From contig NC_135779.1 in NCBI RefSeq assembly GCF_028453695.1, positions 12,846,831 through 12,910,830 of the forward strand: DNA of 64,000 nt, written 5' to 3'. The DNA is from Augochlora pura (taxonomy: Eukaryota > Arthropoda > Insecta > Hymenoptera > Halictidae). The position numbers and the translations under genes are program-made. Each line of letters opens with the position of its first letter. Within the stretch, counting starts at the first letter, position 1. The notes beneath the pieces were generated by a model that was not told where the DNA came from, ran no database searches, and saw nothing but the letters and a program-made list of their open reading frames with translations. Below, piece by piece: positions 26,560-38,025 of this stretch.

Positions 26560-26697
26560 ATAATTAATAATTTCCCAAATAAAACGAGACAATTTTCGCT
26601 TCTTATATATTATTTACTCTCACTCTTAGATTTTAATTACAGCAGAGTAAACTTTGATTTCGGTTTAGAAGAAACGATTAACATTCATATTCGGTAG
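26560..26697. repeat. Decayed fragment of the CCCCTTGCACTAT MITE family
   Basis: The segment TTAGAAGAAACGATTAACAT at about 26667 and flanking sequence aligns with the interior of the 46.3-kb and 53.5-kb copies. Terminal repeats are not recognisable. Confidence 0.45.
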
Positions 26698-29600
26698 ATC
26701 ATTACAATGTGAATGTATTAACGATATCTGAATCAATAACATACCAAAATATATAATATATTATATTATATATGTTGCGCAGATTATTGTCCACAATTCC
26801 CGTCAGATAGGAAACGTATAAATTTTGACCGAGGAACGTACGAGGGTTAATGGCTGTCAGAACAGACTCGTTATAAGAGCTCGACCGTTACCTGACGTCT
26901 CTATTATAGTAGTTTAGTAAACGAGAAATGGTTGGTCGAAGAGGTTTAAGCAACACGCGGTGATCGAATTTCTAGCTGCGAAAGGCGTTGCTTCGAACAC
27001 TTTCGGGGCCACCGCACCCCACCGGTTTCAAACCAATACGGACTTTGAAAGAACTGTGCGGAACTGTTCAACAACAAGTTTCCGAAACTTGCCCATTATT
27101 GGCTCGAATGTGCTGCGAAGGGACGCGACCATGCATGAAAGTATTATAAATACGGCGAATAATGCAGCAAGTAATAAACCTAATCACTGCTGTTTTATTC
27201 ATTACTTTTCAAGAAGTAACACAACTATTTTTAGTTTTTGTTGGCGACTCATTTCGCCGAAATATGTAAGTTATTTTGAGAGATTTAAACGTGACATTTG
27301 TAACGCGAGAGATTTTTGCAACAGTGATGTAGTTAGTATTGATCACAGAAATATTGTATTTATTAAATATCGCATGTAGTAATCAATTCCGTTTTATGAA
27401 AAACTAACGTACGCACAGTGTTTGAAACTTTCATGATTTGAAGTCTCTTTAACATACTTCGCCTAGCTATAATTATTAATACTTGAGCATATATCATTTT
27501 ACGATCACTTATAATAGTATTTAATACCCTTTCAACATACTTTTTAAGTTATTTCTAGACATATTAGTTTTTTCTATAGAAGTTAATGAAAGATTTAGGA
27601 AAATTTTAATTTATCATCAGGAACTAGTCGTGTTTATGCTCCGTGTCCAAATAAAAATGGAAAAACATTTCTAGGTTATGTTATATCTTCGACATAATTT
27701 TATTTAAATATGTCGAGATGTTCTGAATACAATTAATAGTAAACAATGTACGCAAATGATAATCTGTAATATGAAAATTGATAAAATAGAGTAATAGATA
27801 TTTTGGACTATTGATTCTGAAATGATATTATGCGAATAATAGCTGTTTAAATCGCATCCCCTATAGATTACCACCACCAACGCTTTAAAACTACTTTGAT
27901 GAGTATATTTGCCAGATACTGTCCAGTGTACTAGACAATAATAAATTGGTAATTTATAATACATGTTAAAATTATCATTGAAATCGTCTCACATTGATAT
28001 GAGCTGCAAACAATGAAAAATAACAAAAATCGCAGTTTTGTTTCGATTTAAAATCTTTAACTTAATTAACTTAACTTTGCATTAATCAATTTCGATGAAA
28101 TTTTCGGCATGCAAATACGTTACCAAAATCTACAAAATGTACATTTCTTATCAACTCAGATAAAAAAGTTGTAAAACGAGAGTTTTTAATTTGTTTTATC
28201 ATTCCAAGTGATGACAAGATTGTAGCAAAGTTGTCTAGTCATTGTCGAATATACTAGACTCTCTATAATTTAAAACAAAATTTAAATCGTTTGCACCAGT
28301 TTCATAAAATTTATTTCGTTTTAAAAAGCGTCCGAATATCAACACGAGTGTCACTGTATGTGAAGCATCAGTCCAAGAATAAAAATTTATATCGTTCACC
28401 AAACGTGAAAACAAATCAGCTAGACTGGAATACCGTAGATATAAAACGTTCAGCCGCATAAATTCTCGGTTCGCTATCACAGATTATGGAATTTTCGAAG
28501 TTGCCCGCGCAGAAGTTCGGGCATTGTTTACAGGAACTTTATATCGGTACTTTTTCTCGGTTCCAAAATTAAAAAGTTTAGGGACTCAGTAGCAGCTGCG
28601 CGTAATGAATGTTTCTGCGAGCGAAGAAACCTATTCTGGCGTTCTATCGTTTTCGCCTAAAAAGACGAAAATCATTACGGTCTTTCATCGATCGCCATGT
28701 TCGTAGGAAATTGCATTGGTTCAATATACACACGCTGTTACGAATCTGCGGCTTTCGATGCTTCTATCAGTGATTTAGTACATCTAATTTACACGTAACA
28801 CTAAAATTGTATTCGTATGACTGGTAAAAGATTAAGATTAGCGAATAAAATTTTATTCGACGCTGTCTAGCAATCGGATAAAAATTTATCTGGATAAACA
28901 TTTAACCGTATATAATTTTAATCTTATAATTAATTCGTATAGAAATTCATATGGGAAATAACTGATTTCAGTAAAAATGTTAGAATATAAACTGTTCTTT
29001 CATAGTTTATCGATTTATTTTTTTCTTATTACTTTTCCGAATTGTTCGAATAAAGAATCATTTAAATAAATACATAAAATAATTTATGACGAACAATGAA
29101 TAGAAAATTCGCTTTAAAGAAATTCATTCGGATCATTATTTTAATAAATTAATTATCGAAGTAAATGACCGCAGATTTGATGCATTTATGATAAAAATGA
29201 GTAGTTGAAGTTCAGAACAGTGATAAGATTGTTACAATTTAAGAGTGTCAATATATTTTTAATCTATTATAATCATTGTATAAATCGATTATAAACATTG
29301 TATAGAATTTTTATTTTGCATGCAAATCCGCAGTCTGGCAATTATGTATGGAAGACAATATTGGCCTGATATTTTCGAAATACAAAAACAGGGTTATCTT
29401 GCAAAGCAGGAATTTTAATTGCTTCCGAGGATCGTGCAGTCTGCGCCAGTGTGGTATGCAACGAACGATGTTGAAATAATCGAACGTGATAACAAATAGT
29501 CATTATCAACAAAATGAAAACGCTGTGAGGAACAATGGTACCGCAACGAGCGCGTAAATAAACCATTTCTATCTCGCGCGATCACCGACAACGATGGCGA

Positions 29601-30231
29601 TTAAATTTTTCTGGTTAAATCGTTGTATGGAATGGTAATTACTTTATGTATGTATAAATACTATCGTGATTGTATCGAAAATATTTTATAGAATACACTA
29701 TATTGTAACTTCAGGTGTGACCTTTCAGCTTTCAGCTGTTGATCGTTTTAAAATTACAGAAAGCGAAATTAGGTTACTTGTTAACACAGTTAATTTTTAT
29801 TATATTTTATTTATATTTTTATATTTTTGGTAGAAATATTCGCTATTCAAGTGTTAACAAATTTCTCATGAGACCATATTTAAAGTTTCAATAATTATGC
29901 AAAGAAAAGTTAATAATAACTTTCATTTATTCGTTAGTTACAGTGTTAAATAAACGAAGTAGCGGAAAAATCATTAACGTCTTTTATAAAAATGATAACA
30001 CAGCACTTTATTGTTAAGTAAAGTAACAAACAGCAAAAATAACTAACCCCTTTTAGAAAATTATAGCAAGCAACTTTATTGTTAAATAAATCAACAAACA
30101 TCTAAGATTACAAATTTCCATTTTAAAAACAACAACACGAAACTTTTAAATACGTTGGGTGATTTCTACCACGTGTTAACGAAGTGACATATTTGATCTT
30201 GTTAAAGTTTTGTGTACATCTAATTTCGTCT

Positions 30232-30365
30232 TTAACCCTTTGTACTCGAAGAGTCCGGAGCGAAGCCATTCATAATTTATCTTCATTGTCTTCGTAGCAG
30301 AGTGCTCAAGTTTGAAGATAAATTTTAAATGACTCCGTTCGAAACCCTCGAGTGCAAAGGGTGAA
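30232..30365. mobile_element. Short foldback MITE, CCCTTTGTACTCGA ends
   Basis: A 134-bp element beginning TTAACCCTTTGTACTCGA and ending TCGAGTGCAAAGGGTGAA. Almost the whole length is an inverted repeat: ATTTATCTTCA near 30280 pairs with TGAAGATAAAT near 30314. The right target copy is TGAA, so one base has changed. A similar single end (GAGCGCAAAGAGTTAA) is at about 30438..30453. Confidence 0.75.
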
Positions 30366-31946
30366 AATACTGTTTACATTATTATACTGATTTATATTTA
30401 AAGAATGGTTAAACCCGTGACTATTACTTAGAACAGATTTGAGCGCAAAGAGTTAATGTCGACAGTGGATAATCTCTTTGATTTTTGAAACAGTGCGCTC
30501 ACTACAAGCAAGTTCACGCGAACGTTTGTTTGCGGTATTGCTAAATTTATAACCTCTGCACTTTTACCGCGATTTCCCGCGTCTCATCGCTTCTTCGTTA
30601 GCTATCTATCTTTCCCATTTATCACTGGTCCTTCCGTTCTCTCTCCTCGGAATTCTCACGCAAACTTCTGCGAACAATCAGTCATCGCCCTCGAACGCTT
30701 CTCGGCGTTCTATACGTACGAACACATGCAGGCGCGCGATACTCTTGCTACGTATTTATTGCCCTATAAACTGAGCGAAACGAATCCGCTTCGATCATGC
30801 GCAACCCTCGCTGAATTTTTACGCGGAGAACAGATGTTTTGTTTTATTCAGCAATTTCTATCGGAGATTGAATGGATTATGGAACTTTTAAGGAAACTTT
30901 TAAGTTCTCTTTAAGACGTGGAACTTCTTTCGGAGGCGTTCTCACATTTTAACTTCTCGAGGGATCGGATGAAGTGAAGTTCTCCAAAGTAAAGGTTTTA
31001 GCTCGAATAAGAACCTGTATTATAAGAATTAAAAATATGAATTTGTCCATAGCAGGTGCAGATATTTTGTTCATTGATATTAAAAATGTCTTCGTTCACG
31101 GAAAATTCGCTATTACTAACCAGTTAATCGGGTATGAGAAAATATAATGTTGCACCATGAAGACAATGGAAAATTTGGAGCAAGTTATATTCTACGTCAT
31201 TCTTAACCATTAAAACCTTGGAAAATCCATGGAAACTTAGCGTGGCCATATCGTACCATTTCGCATTGGCTCCGTTTATGGTACTTTCAAACACTGCGTC
31301 ACGTTTCTTCTATGTAGTTGACTTTCGTTACAGTTTTCAACGAATTAAATAATTTGATAAAATTTTTTATGAGACATTGAGAAAATACATAAATCAGATA
31401 TTTATAATGTACAAAGTGAATACAGAGTGTAATAATTATTTCACAATTTATATATTTTCTAAATATATCAAAAAATGTTTAGAATATATAAAATATATTT
31501 TGTACATTCTTTGTGCATTCCACATATTTGATTTATTTATTTTCTCAATATGCCATAAAATATTTTCTCTATATTATTATGTCATTATTATATAATGGTT
31601 ATTTTATTATATATTCAGTAAAAATGATAAATAATCACTCAATTTTGATTACTTTGGAGAATTGTTAGTCAAGTCAATAACTAACACAGAAAGTTATTCA
31701 AACGGTGTCAGATAATTGTTGCTCGCACAAATTAAGGTTTGAATCCAGAAACAGAATAATTGAGAACATAAAGGGTTTAAAGATCTCGGACAATGTCGCG
31801 TAAATCGATTACTCGAGTCCAATAAAGGAACGTGCAAATAAATGTATCGAGTACTTAATAGATCTGCGTAGCTGCTGCGAAGATCCTTGAAAAAAAGAGG
31901 GGAAGAAAATGGAAGCCACGAGTAATTAAAACAAATGATACTTTAC

Positions 31947-32044
31947 TAGGTTTGTTGCGATACGTTTTCCTTGGCACGGCCGCCGGCAGCGCCAATGCCA
32001 TCAGCACGATAATCCACAGCCACCTCATAATTTCCGATTACGAC
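31947..32044 (-). CDS. Start-codon exon with signal peptide of the CAP gene
   Basis: Exon of 98 nt: 16 nt of 5' UTR (32044..32029) followed by 82 coding nt from ATG at 32028..32026. The 27 full codons begin MRWLW, then a hydrophobic core IIVLMALALPAA (residues 6-17), then a basic stretch beginning VPRKTYR. This is a textbook secretory signal peptide with likely cleavage near residue 17. The start has A at -3 and there is no upstream ATG in the UTR pieces. The acceptor TTGCAG lies at 32050..32045; the donor GTAAAG at 31946 leaves phase 1, which fits the next exon. Assignment to the CAP gene rests on strand, phase and the need for a signal peptide. Transcript data would settle it. Confidence 0.75.
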
Positions 32045-32235
32045 CTGCAACACACCAACGAACATGTTATTCCATAAAGAACGCCGTAAGAAAATTTTAA
32101 AGTTGGAGAGCGCCGTGAGATTGTCACGTAAAACAATTAAAACGAATATAAAAAAAAAGGAGTCGTTGAGCCGTAGCCCAACAACTATTTCTTTATTTAA
32201 CAATCTTTTAATTTTACAATTGACACGGCACTTAC
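32045..32235 (-). other. 5' UTR intron, 191 nt
   Basis: Predicted from a consensus donor GTAAGT at 32235..32230 and the acceptor TTGCAG at 32050..32045. It separates the short leader exon from the start-codon exon. No coding content. Confidence 0.5.
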
Positions 32236-32280
32236 AATAACGCTTATCGAAGGCGAAGGTATTCGATCACGGTCAAGACT
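32236..32280 (-). other. Non-coding first exon (5' UTR) of the CAP gene
   Basis: A 45-nt leader exon inferred between an initiator at 32280 and a strong splice donor GTAAGT at 32235. It contains no ATG. With the 16 nt of UTR in the next exon the leader would be 61 nt. This is inferred from spacing of core-promoter elements and the splice donor, without transcript support. Confidence 0.5.
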
Positions 32281-32331
32281 GGCCTCGCGGCGAAGAACAA
32301 TAGTTTTTATAAACTCGTGTCTTATCTTATC
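32278..32331 (-). promoter_or_regulatory. Core promoter: GATA pair, TATA box and initiator
   Basis: On the minus strand, TATAAAAA occupies 32311..32304. A CCAGTCT initiator (close to the arthropod TCAGT form) places +1 at 32280, 31 nt after the first T of the TATA box. Two overlapping GATA sites, GATAAGATAAG at 32331..32321, sit just upstream of the TATA box at about -41 to -51. GATA factors are known to drive gut and fat-body genes in insects, so such tissue control is plausible here but is an inference. Confidence 0.6.
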
Positions 32332-32439
32332 GGGGGCATGTATTGTCTGTCGAGGGTAATGAGAGCTCCTGCGATTTTGTTACGGGAATTGTCACTGTCA
32401 CAAGATCATGTTCTAATAAATCATCATCTTCAGATGTGA

Positions 32440-32770
32440 TATATGTATCGTGCACTTCAAGTTCACCTTTTTGCAAATTATAAACATCTCTAGCCTAATC
32501 AAATTTACCTCTTTTATTCAAATTTGTTTTTCTTTTCAAGTTATATTTACCTTCTTTTGATTCAAATTCGCCTCATTTATTCACATTTATGTGTTTGCGT
32601 GTTATACTCATTTTCCTCAAATCAAATTCACCTCTTTTATCTAAATCCATACGTTCGCAAATTATCCTGTTGCAAATTATATTCATCTTATTGCAAATTA
32701 TACCCATAATATTGAAAAATTAAATTCATCCTTTAACAGATCAAATTAATTCTTTCGCAAACCAAGTTCT
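32440..32770. repeat. Degenerate tandem repeat upstream of the CAP promoter
   Basis: Three related segments beginning ATCAAATT or TTCAAATT and continuing ACCTCTTTTATTCAAAT occur at about 32497, 32560 and 32622, a spacing near 62 bp. They are followed by repeated GCAAATTAT units at about 32657-32700. This is low-complexity pyrimidine-biased AT-rich DNA about 160-490 bp upstream of the inferred TSS. Confidence 0.5.
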
Positions 32771-33094
32771 TCTCTTTCGTTTTCGTAAATTATTGTAATA
32801 AAAACAAAATCCAATGTAAATTCGTTATTTTTAATAACGCATTATTTATTTCATTATTATTTATTTAACACGTTGACTGCCACGGTACTTTCAAGGATTC
32901 CGGTCCCAGAAGCCAATTATAAAATAAACTTTTGTTTTTTTGAATGCACTTTGTACAATTATGTTTTGTTAATGTATTAATAAATTTTCTGTTCATTTAT
33001 ACCAACCCTGATTTTTCTTCTCTTTCCAAAGGCCAACTATTCATATTTACACTTTCATTGTACGATCTTTGTCGTCGATGTATAAAATTGATCT

Positions 33095-33436
33095 TTAACC
33101 CTTTCACTACGGCAGTGTCGTCCGCCGAAGTATTGTTATTGAACGAAAGCTCGCGCCAGAAGTATGCACATTGGGTGTGGTTTCCGTATATACGTTTTTC
33201 TTAGTTTTAAATAACTGTGCTGAATAAAACAATCATTGTTTTATTGTAACAAGTATGTTTACATTTTTAATATGAAAGGACCTACAAAATTATAAAAATA
33301 CAAAATTATTTTTGTATTTTCCCTACGGATGCCACTTGTATACACATAATTTGAATGCCGCATATATGCGGCGCTCGTACCCACAGATCGTCGCGTGGAT
33401 GCCGCATATATGCGGCGCTCGGCGCGAAAGGGTTAA
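33095..33436. mobile_element. TTAA-bounded MITE, CCCTTTCGCGCC family, nested
   Basis: Ends TTAACCCTTTCACTACGGC and GCGCCGAGCGCC-type on the right (reads GGCGCGAAAGGGTTAA). Two perfect 16-bp palindromes GCCGCATATATGCGGC lie at 33357..33372 and 33401..33416. The right TTAA (33433..33436) is shared with the next element. Its open frames are not convincing as protein. Confidence 0.75.
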
Positions 33437-33712
33437 CACGTTGACGCCGGCGCCGATATTTACGATTTTCTCTGTGAGTCGGCATCCGAAATTTACAAAA
33501 ATTATGTAATTATGTTAAGTTTATAATATTGAATTTCTATTTATAATGTTCAGATAAAATGTTTTAATCTTCTCATTATAAATGTTTATAATGTTCAGAT
33601 AAAAAAACCTATTTTGTAGTATCTATATGCAAGCAAAATAAACAAATGTACGCAGCCCACGGGTCTGACACGTATGTCCCACCGGTGGGTCAAGTCGTCG
33701 TCAACGTGTTAA
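33433..33712. mobile_element. TTAA-bounded MITE, CACGTTGACG family, copy 2
   Basis: A 280-bp element, nearly collinear with 6162..6476, sharing both ends and the block ACGCAGCCCACGG near the right end. It lacks the 21-bp internal array of copy 1. Confidence 0.85.
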
Positions 33713-33925
33713 AGAAGCTACGAGATAACTCGTAGTTGACGTCCTGGACAGGTAAACAACCTACGAGATATCTCGTAGTTGGCAGTCAATGTGTTAATAG
33801 TGATTCATCTAATGAAATGATTCTATGGATATTAGTTGCAACATAACGATGAATAACAATCTTTTCGTTCTATATTTATATTATTTCACTCTCAAGATAC
33901 CCACAAAATGATTTTTAAAAGGTAT

Positions 33926-34187
33926 TTAACCCCCTTAGTGCCGGGCGAAAAAGCCAAATTTCACGGTTTTATTAGGGTTTGGAAAAAGGCTGATAAAAAC
34001 GAAACGAAAAGCAATATTTACATAATTCAAAAAGAAGTGTATTAAGGACGAAATTGAGAATGAAACAGTGACACCAATTTTTCTATATTCATTGGAAATT
34101 GCATAAATAACAAAGGTATAAGTATAAAGCCGTTTTCGCCAGTGCAGCGCGGGCCGATATATCGTCCTCCGGCACTAAAAGGGTTAA
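33926..34187. mobile_element. TTAA-bounded MITE, TTAGTGCCGG ends
   Basis: A 262-bp element beginning TTAACCCCCTTAGTGCCGG and ending CCGGCACTAAAAGGGTTAA (17 of 19 paired). The palindrome CGATATATCG is at 34155..34164 near the right end. Confidence 0.85.
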
Positions 34188-36650
34188 TTTAAAAAAAATG
34201 GATACGGCCAACAAAATAATGAATATAATTTTTCAAAAGTGTTTCATGCAACCTGCAAAAGTAAGGATCCAACCTGCAAAAAAAGGATGTATTTTAAGCG
34301 CACAAACTATAAAAAAGGGATACATTCTACGATGAACTGACAAACACAAAATTTACTGCTTAGTTCCGATAATAGACACATCGCTGTATCCTAAACTTTT
34401 ATAAACTCTATAACCTCTGTCGCGAACGCATAAAAACCGTAGTCCCTGTACAATCCACTAAAACCATCCTTGTATTTGTATTTTCTTTTTAAAAAGAATT
34501 AGTTTCTCTTTGTAACAACTCTCGCCGCACGAACGCGACCCGTCGGAAATGTCGCGTCGTTTAAATATGGTAACCCGGCGTTCGTCACCGGATGAAACAC
34601 AAATACAACAACGGGGGGAAAAAAGTGAGCAGCGAAAAAAGGAACGCAGGAATAACTCGATCAGAACGATTTCGCGAGCGAAACAATCCCATTCGTTTAA
34701 CTGATCGACGAGCGTCAAATGAATCGCAATCACGCGCCGCAAAAGCTCAATTTGTCCCGTTATTATTTAACAGGAAAAACGTGGGCGTCCTCATTTCGAC
34801 GCGCAAATCCGGTCGAGACATTTCGAGCACGATTTAAATTCGCAACACACAGCGCGAGCGATCGGTGTTCCGACGCGACCCGACGGCACCGTGTCCCGAA
34901 CGATATTTCCCGTGTCCAACAAGATGCGAGATCCTCGCGAGAACGAGAGAGATAGCGAGGGAGTTTCGCGTTTCGGCCCGTGATGTCGAGCCCCGGGAAA
35001 ATTTTTTATCCACGGTGAAATCGGTGTACCGAGAGTCCATTTGGAGCTTTTGTTATCGGCCGGGTCAACGCGCAGAGTCTACAGTATCTGGCTCTGGCGA
35101 CTACCCCTAAAATGTTTGCGTATGGGCCTGCGGGGGATCCATGACCTCATAAACAAGATCTCCGGGTTTTTTTTTTCAAAAGGAACGGAATGCCAAGAAA
35201 GAATCCGTACGCTTTAGCATTAACACTGCGGTTACTTGTTTCAGGTCAGCTTGTCGAACAATTTTTCTAGTCCAGAGCTAGGTTAACTGTATTTTAAACG
35301 GCAAATACCGAGCAGATATTTTATTTTATTTTAGACCACATCTTGTGAATGTACTTTTACAAATAAAATATTTTAATCGTTGGAAAATATGTTTAAGATA
35401 GTATTTAATATAATTAAGATATTATTAAGATAATGTTTCGAATGGTATTTTATGTACACTAAAAATGTTTGTGCCATACTTTGGAATATTTTAATATTTA
35501 AATCATTATTGTAGAAGAGAATATTGTTGTTTACTAAATTCTACTGTAAGATATAATTGTTCTAGTAATCTAAAATAAACGAAATATTTTTCCGCTGTAT
35601 TATGAACATACATTTAATATAGTTTAGCAATTCATACTATTAAGAAGAATAAATTTGATTTGCGAATATAATTTCTTACATTATCTCTATTTGAATTAGT
35701 AAAATAAAAACTATTTTATATTACGTTTTATGTTATTAAAACAAAATATTTATTTCATGATTCGATTTTGGATTCTAAAAATAAAATATTTATCTATAAA
35801 AGCCAGGAACTTTAAAGTAGAAGTGTCATTTGAAATAAAATTATTATTATATATTGCACAAGCACGATCACAAAGTCATTTAATTAATATTTAAAAAAAA
35901 ACATTAATAACAGAAGATTTGCTCTTGACGTTTTGCGAAATCTTAAATAATGTTCCTTGTGGCTGTAAGAAACAATTACAAAAATATTACATAACATTGT
36001 AAAGTATTAATGTTAGTGTTATAATAGAGATTGCAAACAAATCATCCACGACTTTTATAAATGATTAAACTCATCCTCAAGTATTCGTTAATGAAAAGAT
36101 ACTATACAGTCATATTAACAATTTTTATTGTGTAGTTCTTTATGGAAAAATTATTAAAGGAATTATTGCTTAGAAATACATTATTTATATAATTTCATTT
36201 CTATAAAATATCGAAAATTATGAATTGATTTTCTTCCTTTGTCTTGTTTCGCAGTAAATCAAGTTTGATGTCGCGAAGCATAACGAATATCTGTGATCCA
36301 TTTACTTAAGGAACAATGAACAATTATCAACAATGATAATATTAACATTATTTATTACGTAACTAAGAAAATTAATATTTACTTTTTACTAATGCATGCT
36401 CAACTCTTAAAATATCTTGAACAATTTTAATAGAAAACACTTAATCAATTTCAATAAAATGTCATAATTGTTGCTAGAACGATAAAATTGTGTACTTTTG
36501 ACGCACTGATAGAATCTTAATTGAAGTACGTAGACAGCTACCAACCGTTCAATCCAATAAACTGCTTTTTCTGTACTTGACATTAAGGAGTCCCTGCTTG
36601 ATACAATATATTCTAGCGTTGTAAAAAGTTTTCTAAGCGAGGTACGTATC
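34188..36650. other. No gene seen; one CpG-rich island
   Basis: 34.46-35.13 kb is CpG-rich with overlapping frames on both strands, none of recognisable family. 35.2-36.6 kb is AT-rich with nothing specific. Confidence 0.5.
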
Positions 36651-36950
36651 CTGAAAAAAAGGTGAAGCGACTCTCAGAACGTAGGAAAGAGAAAAATAAA
36701 AGTGGGACTCCGACCTACGAAGTGCACTCGAGCGTCACTAGTCTCCAATGTAAAAGCTGCCGCTTTTTTAAACATTTTCTGTCCAATATCGTACCACAAA
36801 CGGAAGTGGAGATTTCATGCAGCAAAAAAGAGAGAAAAATTCGAGATTTATTCAAACATCAATTTACCGGACAAAATCGCGGCGATAATTTCACAAAATC
36901 AACATACAACGTCCGCCGTTCCTAAACTCTGTGGATTTTAGAGTTCGATT

Positions 36951-37219
36951 TTAGAGCATCGAAGGATCTTTCGCAGACAATGAGAGAAAAGACTGTGGCT
37001 GTGAAAATTTCGGAAACTCCATCCTAGGGCCACACGCGGACTGCAGATGTCAGAGTGAGGCAGCTTCAAGTAACCGTGGCATCTTTGCCTACGGACTGCA
37101 GTTCCTGCGTCAGACAGACCGCGTGTGGCCAAATTTCTGTAGGAAGGAGTTTCCGTAATTTTCACAGCCACAGTCTTCCCTCTTTTCCCTCATTGTCTGC
37201 GAAAGATCCTTCGATGCTC
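36951..37219. repeat. Inverted duplication, arms about 96-128 bp
   Basis: Left arm about 36951..37046 and right arm about 37092..37219 are near-identical inverted copies apart from small indels. Both include GAGCATCGAAGGATCTTTCG and GACTGTGGCTGTGAAAATT. The spacer is about 45 bp. It explains the matching peptide runs (RSFRNFHSHSL) on opposite strands. No TTAA at the ends. Confidence 0.85.
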
Positions 37220-37894
37220 CAAAACACTCGAGACATCTGTCTCATTCATTCCCTATTTTAAGACTTTAACTCTCATCGATTCTGCCGGCCTACCAGTCTG
37301 ACTTTCGTCTGAAAATACCTACACCGTGTTGCAGTTTGGAAAACCTTTTTTTCGTCAGAGCATCTCAAATTTCCATAAAACCTAATGTCCGTTCCTATGA
37401 CAATCGACACAGTCTGTGTGAACATCTTCGTGCAGAACGTCAGTTTCGTTCGAGATTTCGTCGCTATAACTTCACCGTTCTTTAAAAAGTATTTGAAATT
37501 ACTTAATAACTTCTCCGTATCTGAAATTAATCGGCCCTTTTGAGAACCACACAAAATAACGCTGGAATCTTCAGACATGTGTCAATTGTTGAATAATTCG
37601 TGATCAGTGTGGAATAATAATGCAGTGAAAGTGAAAGATAGTGTAATCCGTGCCATTCTACATACGTGGATTACAACTTCTGGATTACAACATTTACAAC
37701 TGAATTGGTAAGTTTTTCATTAATAATATTTATGAAATTTTTGAAACTAATAAGAAATTCATGAAATTCTTGTTCGATGATCGAACGCGGCTCAGAGGCG
37801 ATACGCGGCCGTCTCTCCTGTCAGCGCGGCGGGCTTCAGCCGGCTAGCTCGCATGCGCAGCAGCACGAAAGATCGTCCGTGCGCAGCCAACTTT

Positions 37895-38025
37895 ATTCGT
37901 TAATAACTCGTTAACAAAGTCGTTGATTGCATTTCGTCAAAGGAAAACGTTACTTGAAATGGCCTCAGGAACCCCCTATTTTCCGGAGTATGTATAATTT
38001 AGAAACACCCTGTATATACAAATCG
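37895..38025 (+). repeat. Dispersed repeat ending ACACCCTGTATA, copy 1
   Basis: TCGTTAATAACTCGTTAAC, then ACTTGAAATGGCCTCAG, ending ACACCCTGTATATA. Aligns with 47735..47852 and, at its 3' end, with 59116..59155. Confidence 0.6.

Larger units (their letters stand above)
19403..31946 (-). other. Intron of the CAP gene, about 12.5 kb
   Basis: Starts with GTAAAG (31946..31941) and ends TTTCAG (19408..19403), phase 1. The only features found are TTAA-bounded elements at 24498..24735 and 30232..30365, a decayed relative of the 46.3-kb MITE at about 26560..26697, GA- and C-rich simple tracts (19.63, 20.23 and 22.23 kb), and CpG-richer patches near 19.45-19.98, 21.75-22.3, 23.85-24.25 and 26.94-27.15 kb. 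The stretches 20.3-21.7, 22.4-23.7, 24.8-26.0, 27.2-30.2 and 31.0-31.9 kb are AT-rich and I see nothing specific in them. Confidence 0.75.
1..32280 (-). other. Gene span: CAP-superfamily secreted protein, 3' part outside window
   Basis: Transcription unit inferred on the minus strand with exons 32280..32236, 32044..31947, 19402..19266 and 151..6. Coding starts at 32028. Every junction has GT at the donor and AG at the acceptor, and coding phases agree across both large introns (phase 1, then phase 0). The assembled order is signal peptide, short linker, then the first two helical segments of a CAP (CRISP/antigen 5/PR-1) domain. About 121 residues are in the window; a whole CAP domain needs roughly 80 to 100 more, so the missing exons lie below position 1. 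CAP proteins are extracellular and have varied roles including venom and salivary components; the sequence does not say which applies here. Family placement is secure, the exact orthologue is not. Confidence 0.85.
32865..33797. mobile_element. TTAA-bounded MITE carrying two nested insertions
   Basis: Outer ends TTAACACGTTGACTGCC (32865) and GGCAGTCAATGTGTTAA (33797), 16 of 17 paired. Removing the two inner elements (33095..33436 and 33433..33712) leaves about 315 bp. Near the right end is a perfect 18-bp palindrome CTACGAGATATCTCGTAG (33761..33778) and a near copy at 33718..33735. Confidence 0.8.

Noticed and set aside
26960..27379. 139-codon open frame, the second longest in the window
   Set aside because: Composition drifts from balanced to AT-driven residues, no known motif, and nothing supports a promoter or splicing.
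36938..37261. Two frames on opposite strands sharing RSFRNFHSHSL
   Set aside because: They are the two arms of an inverted duplication.
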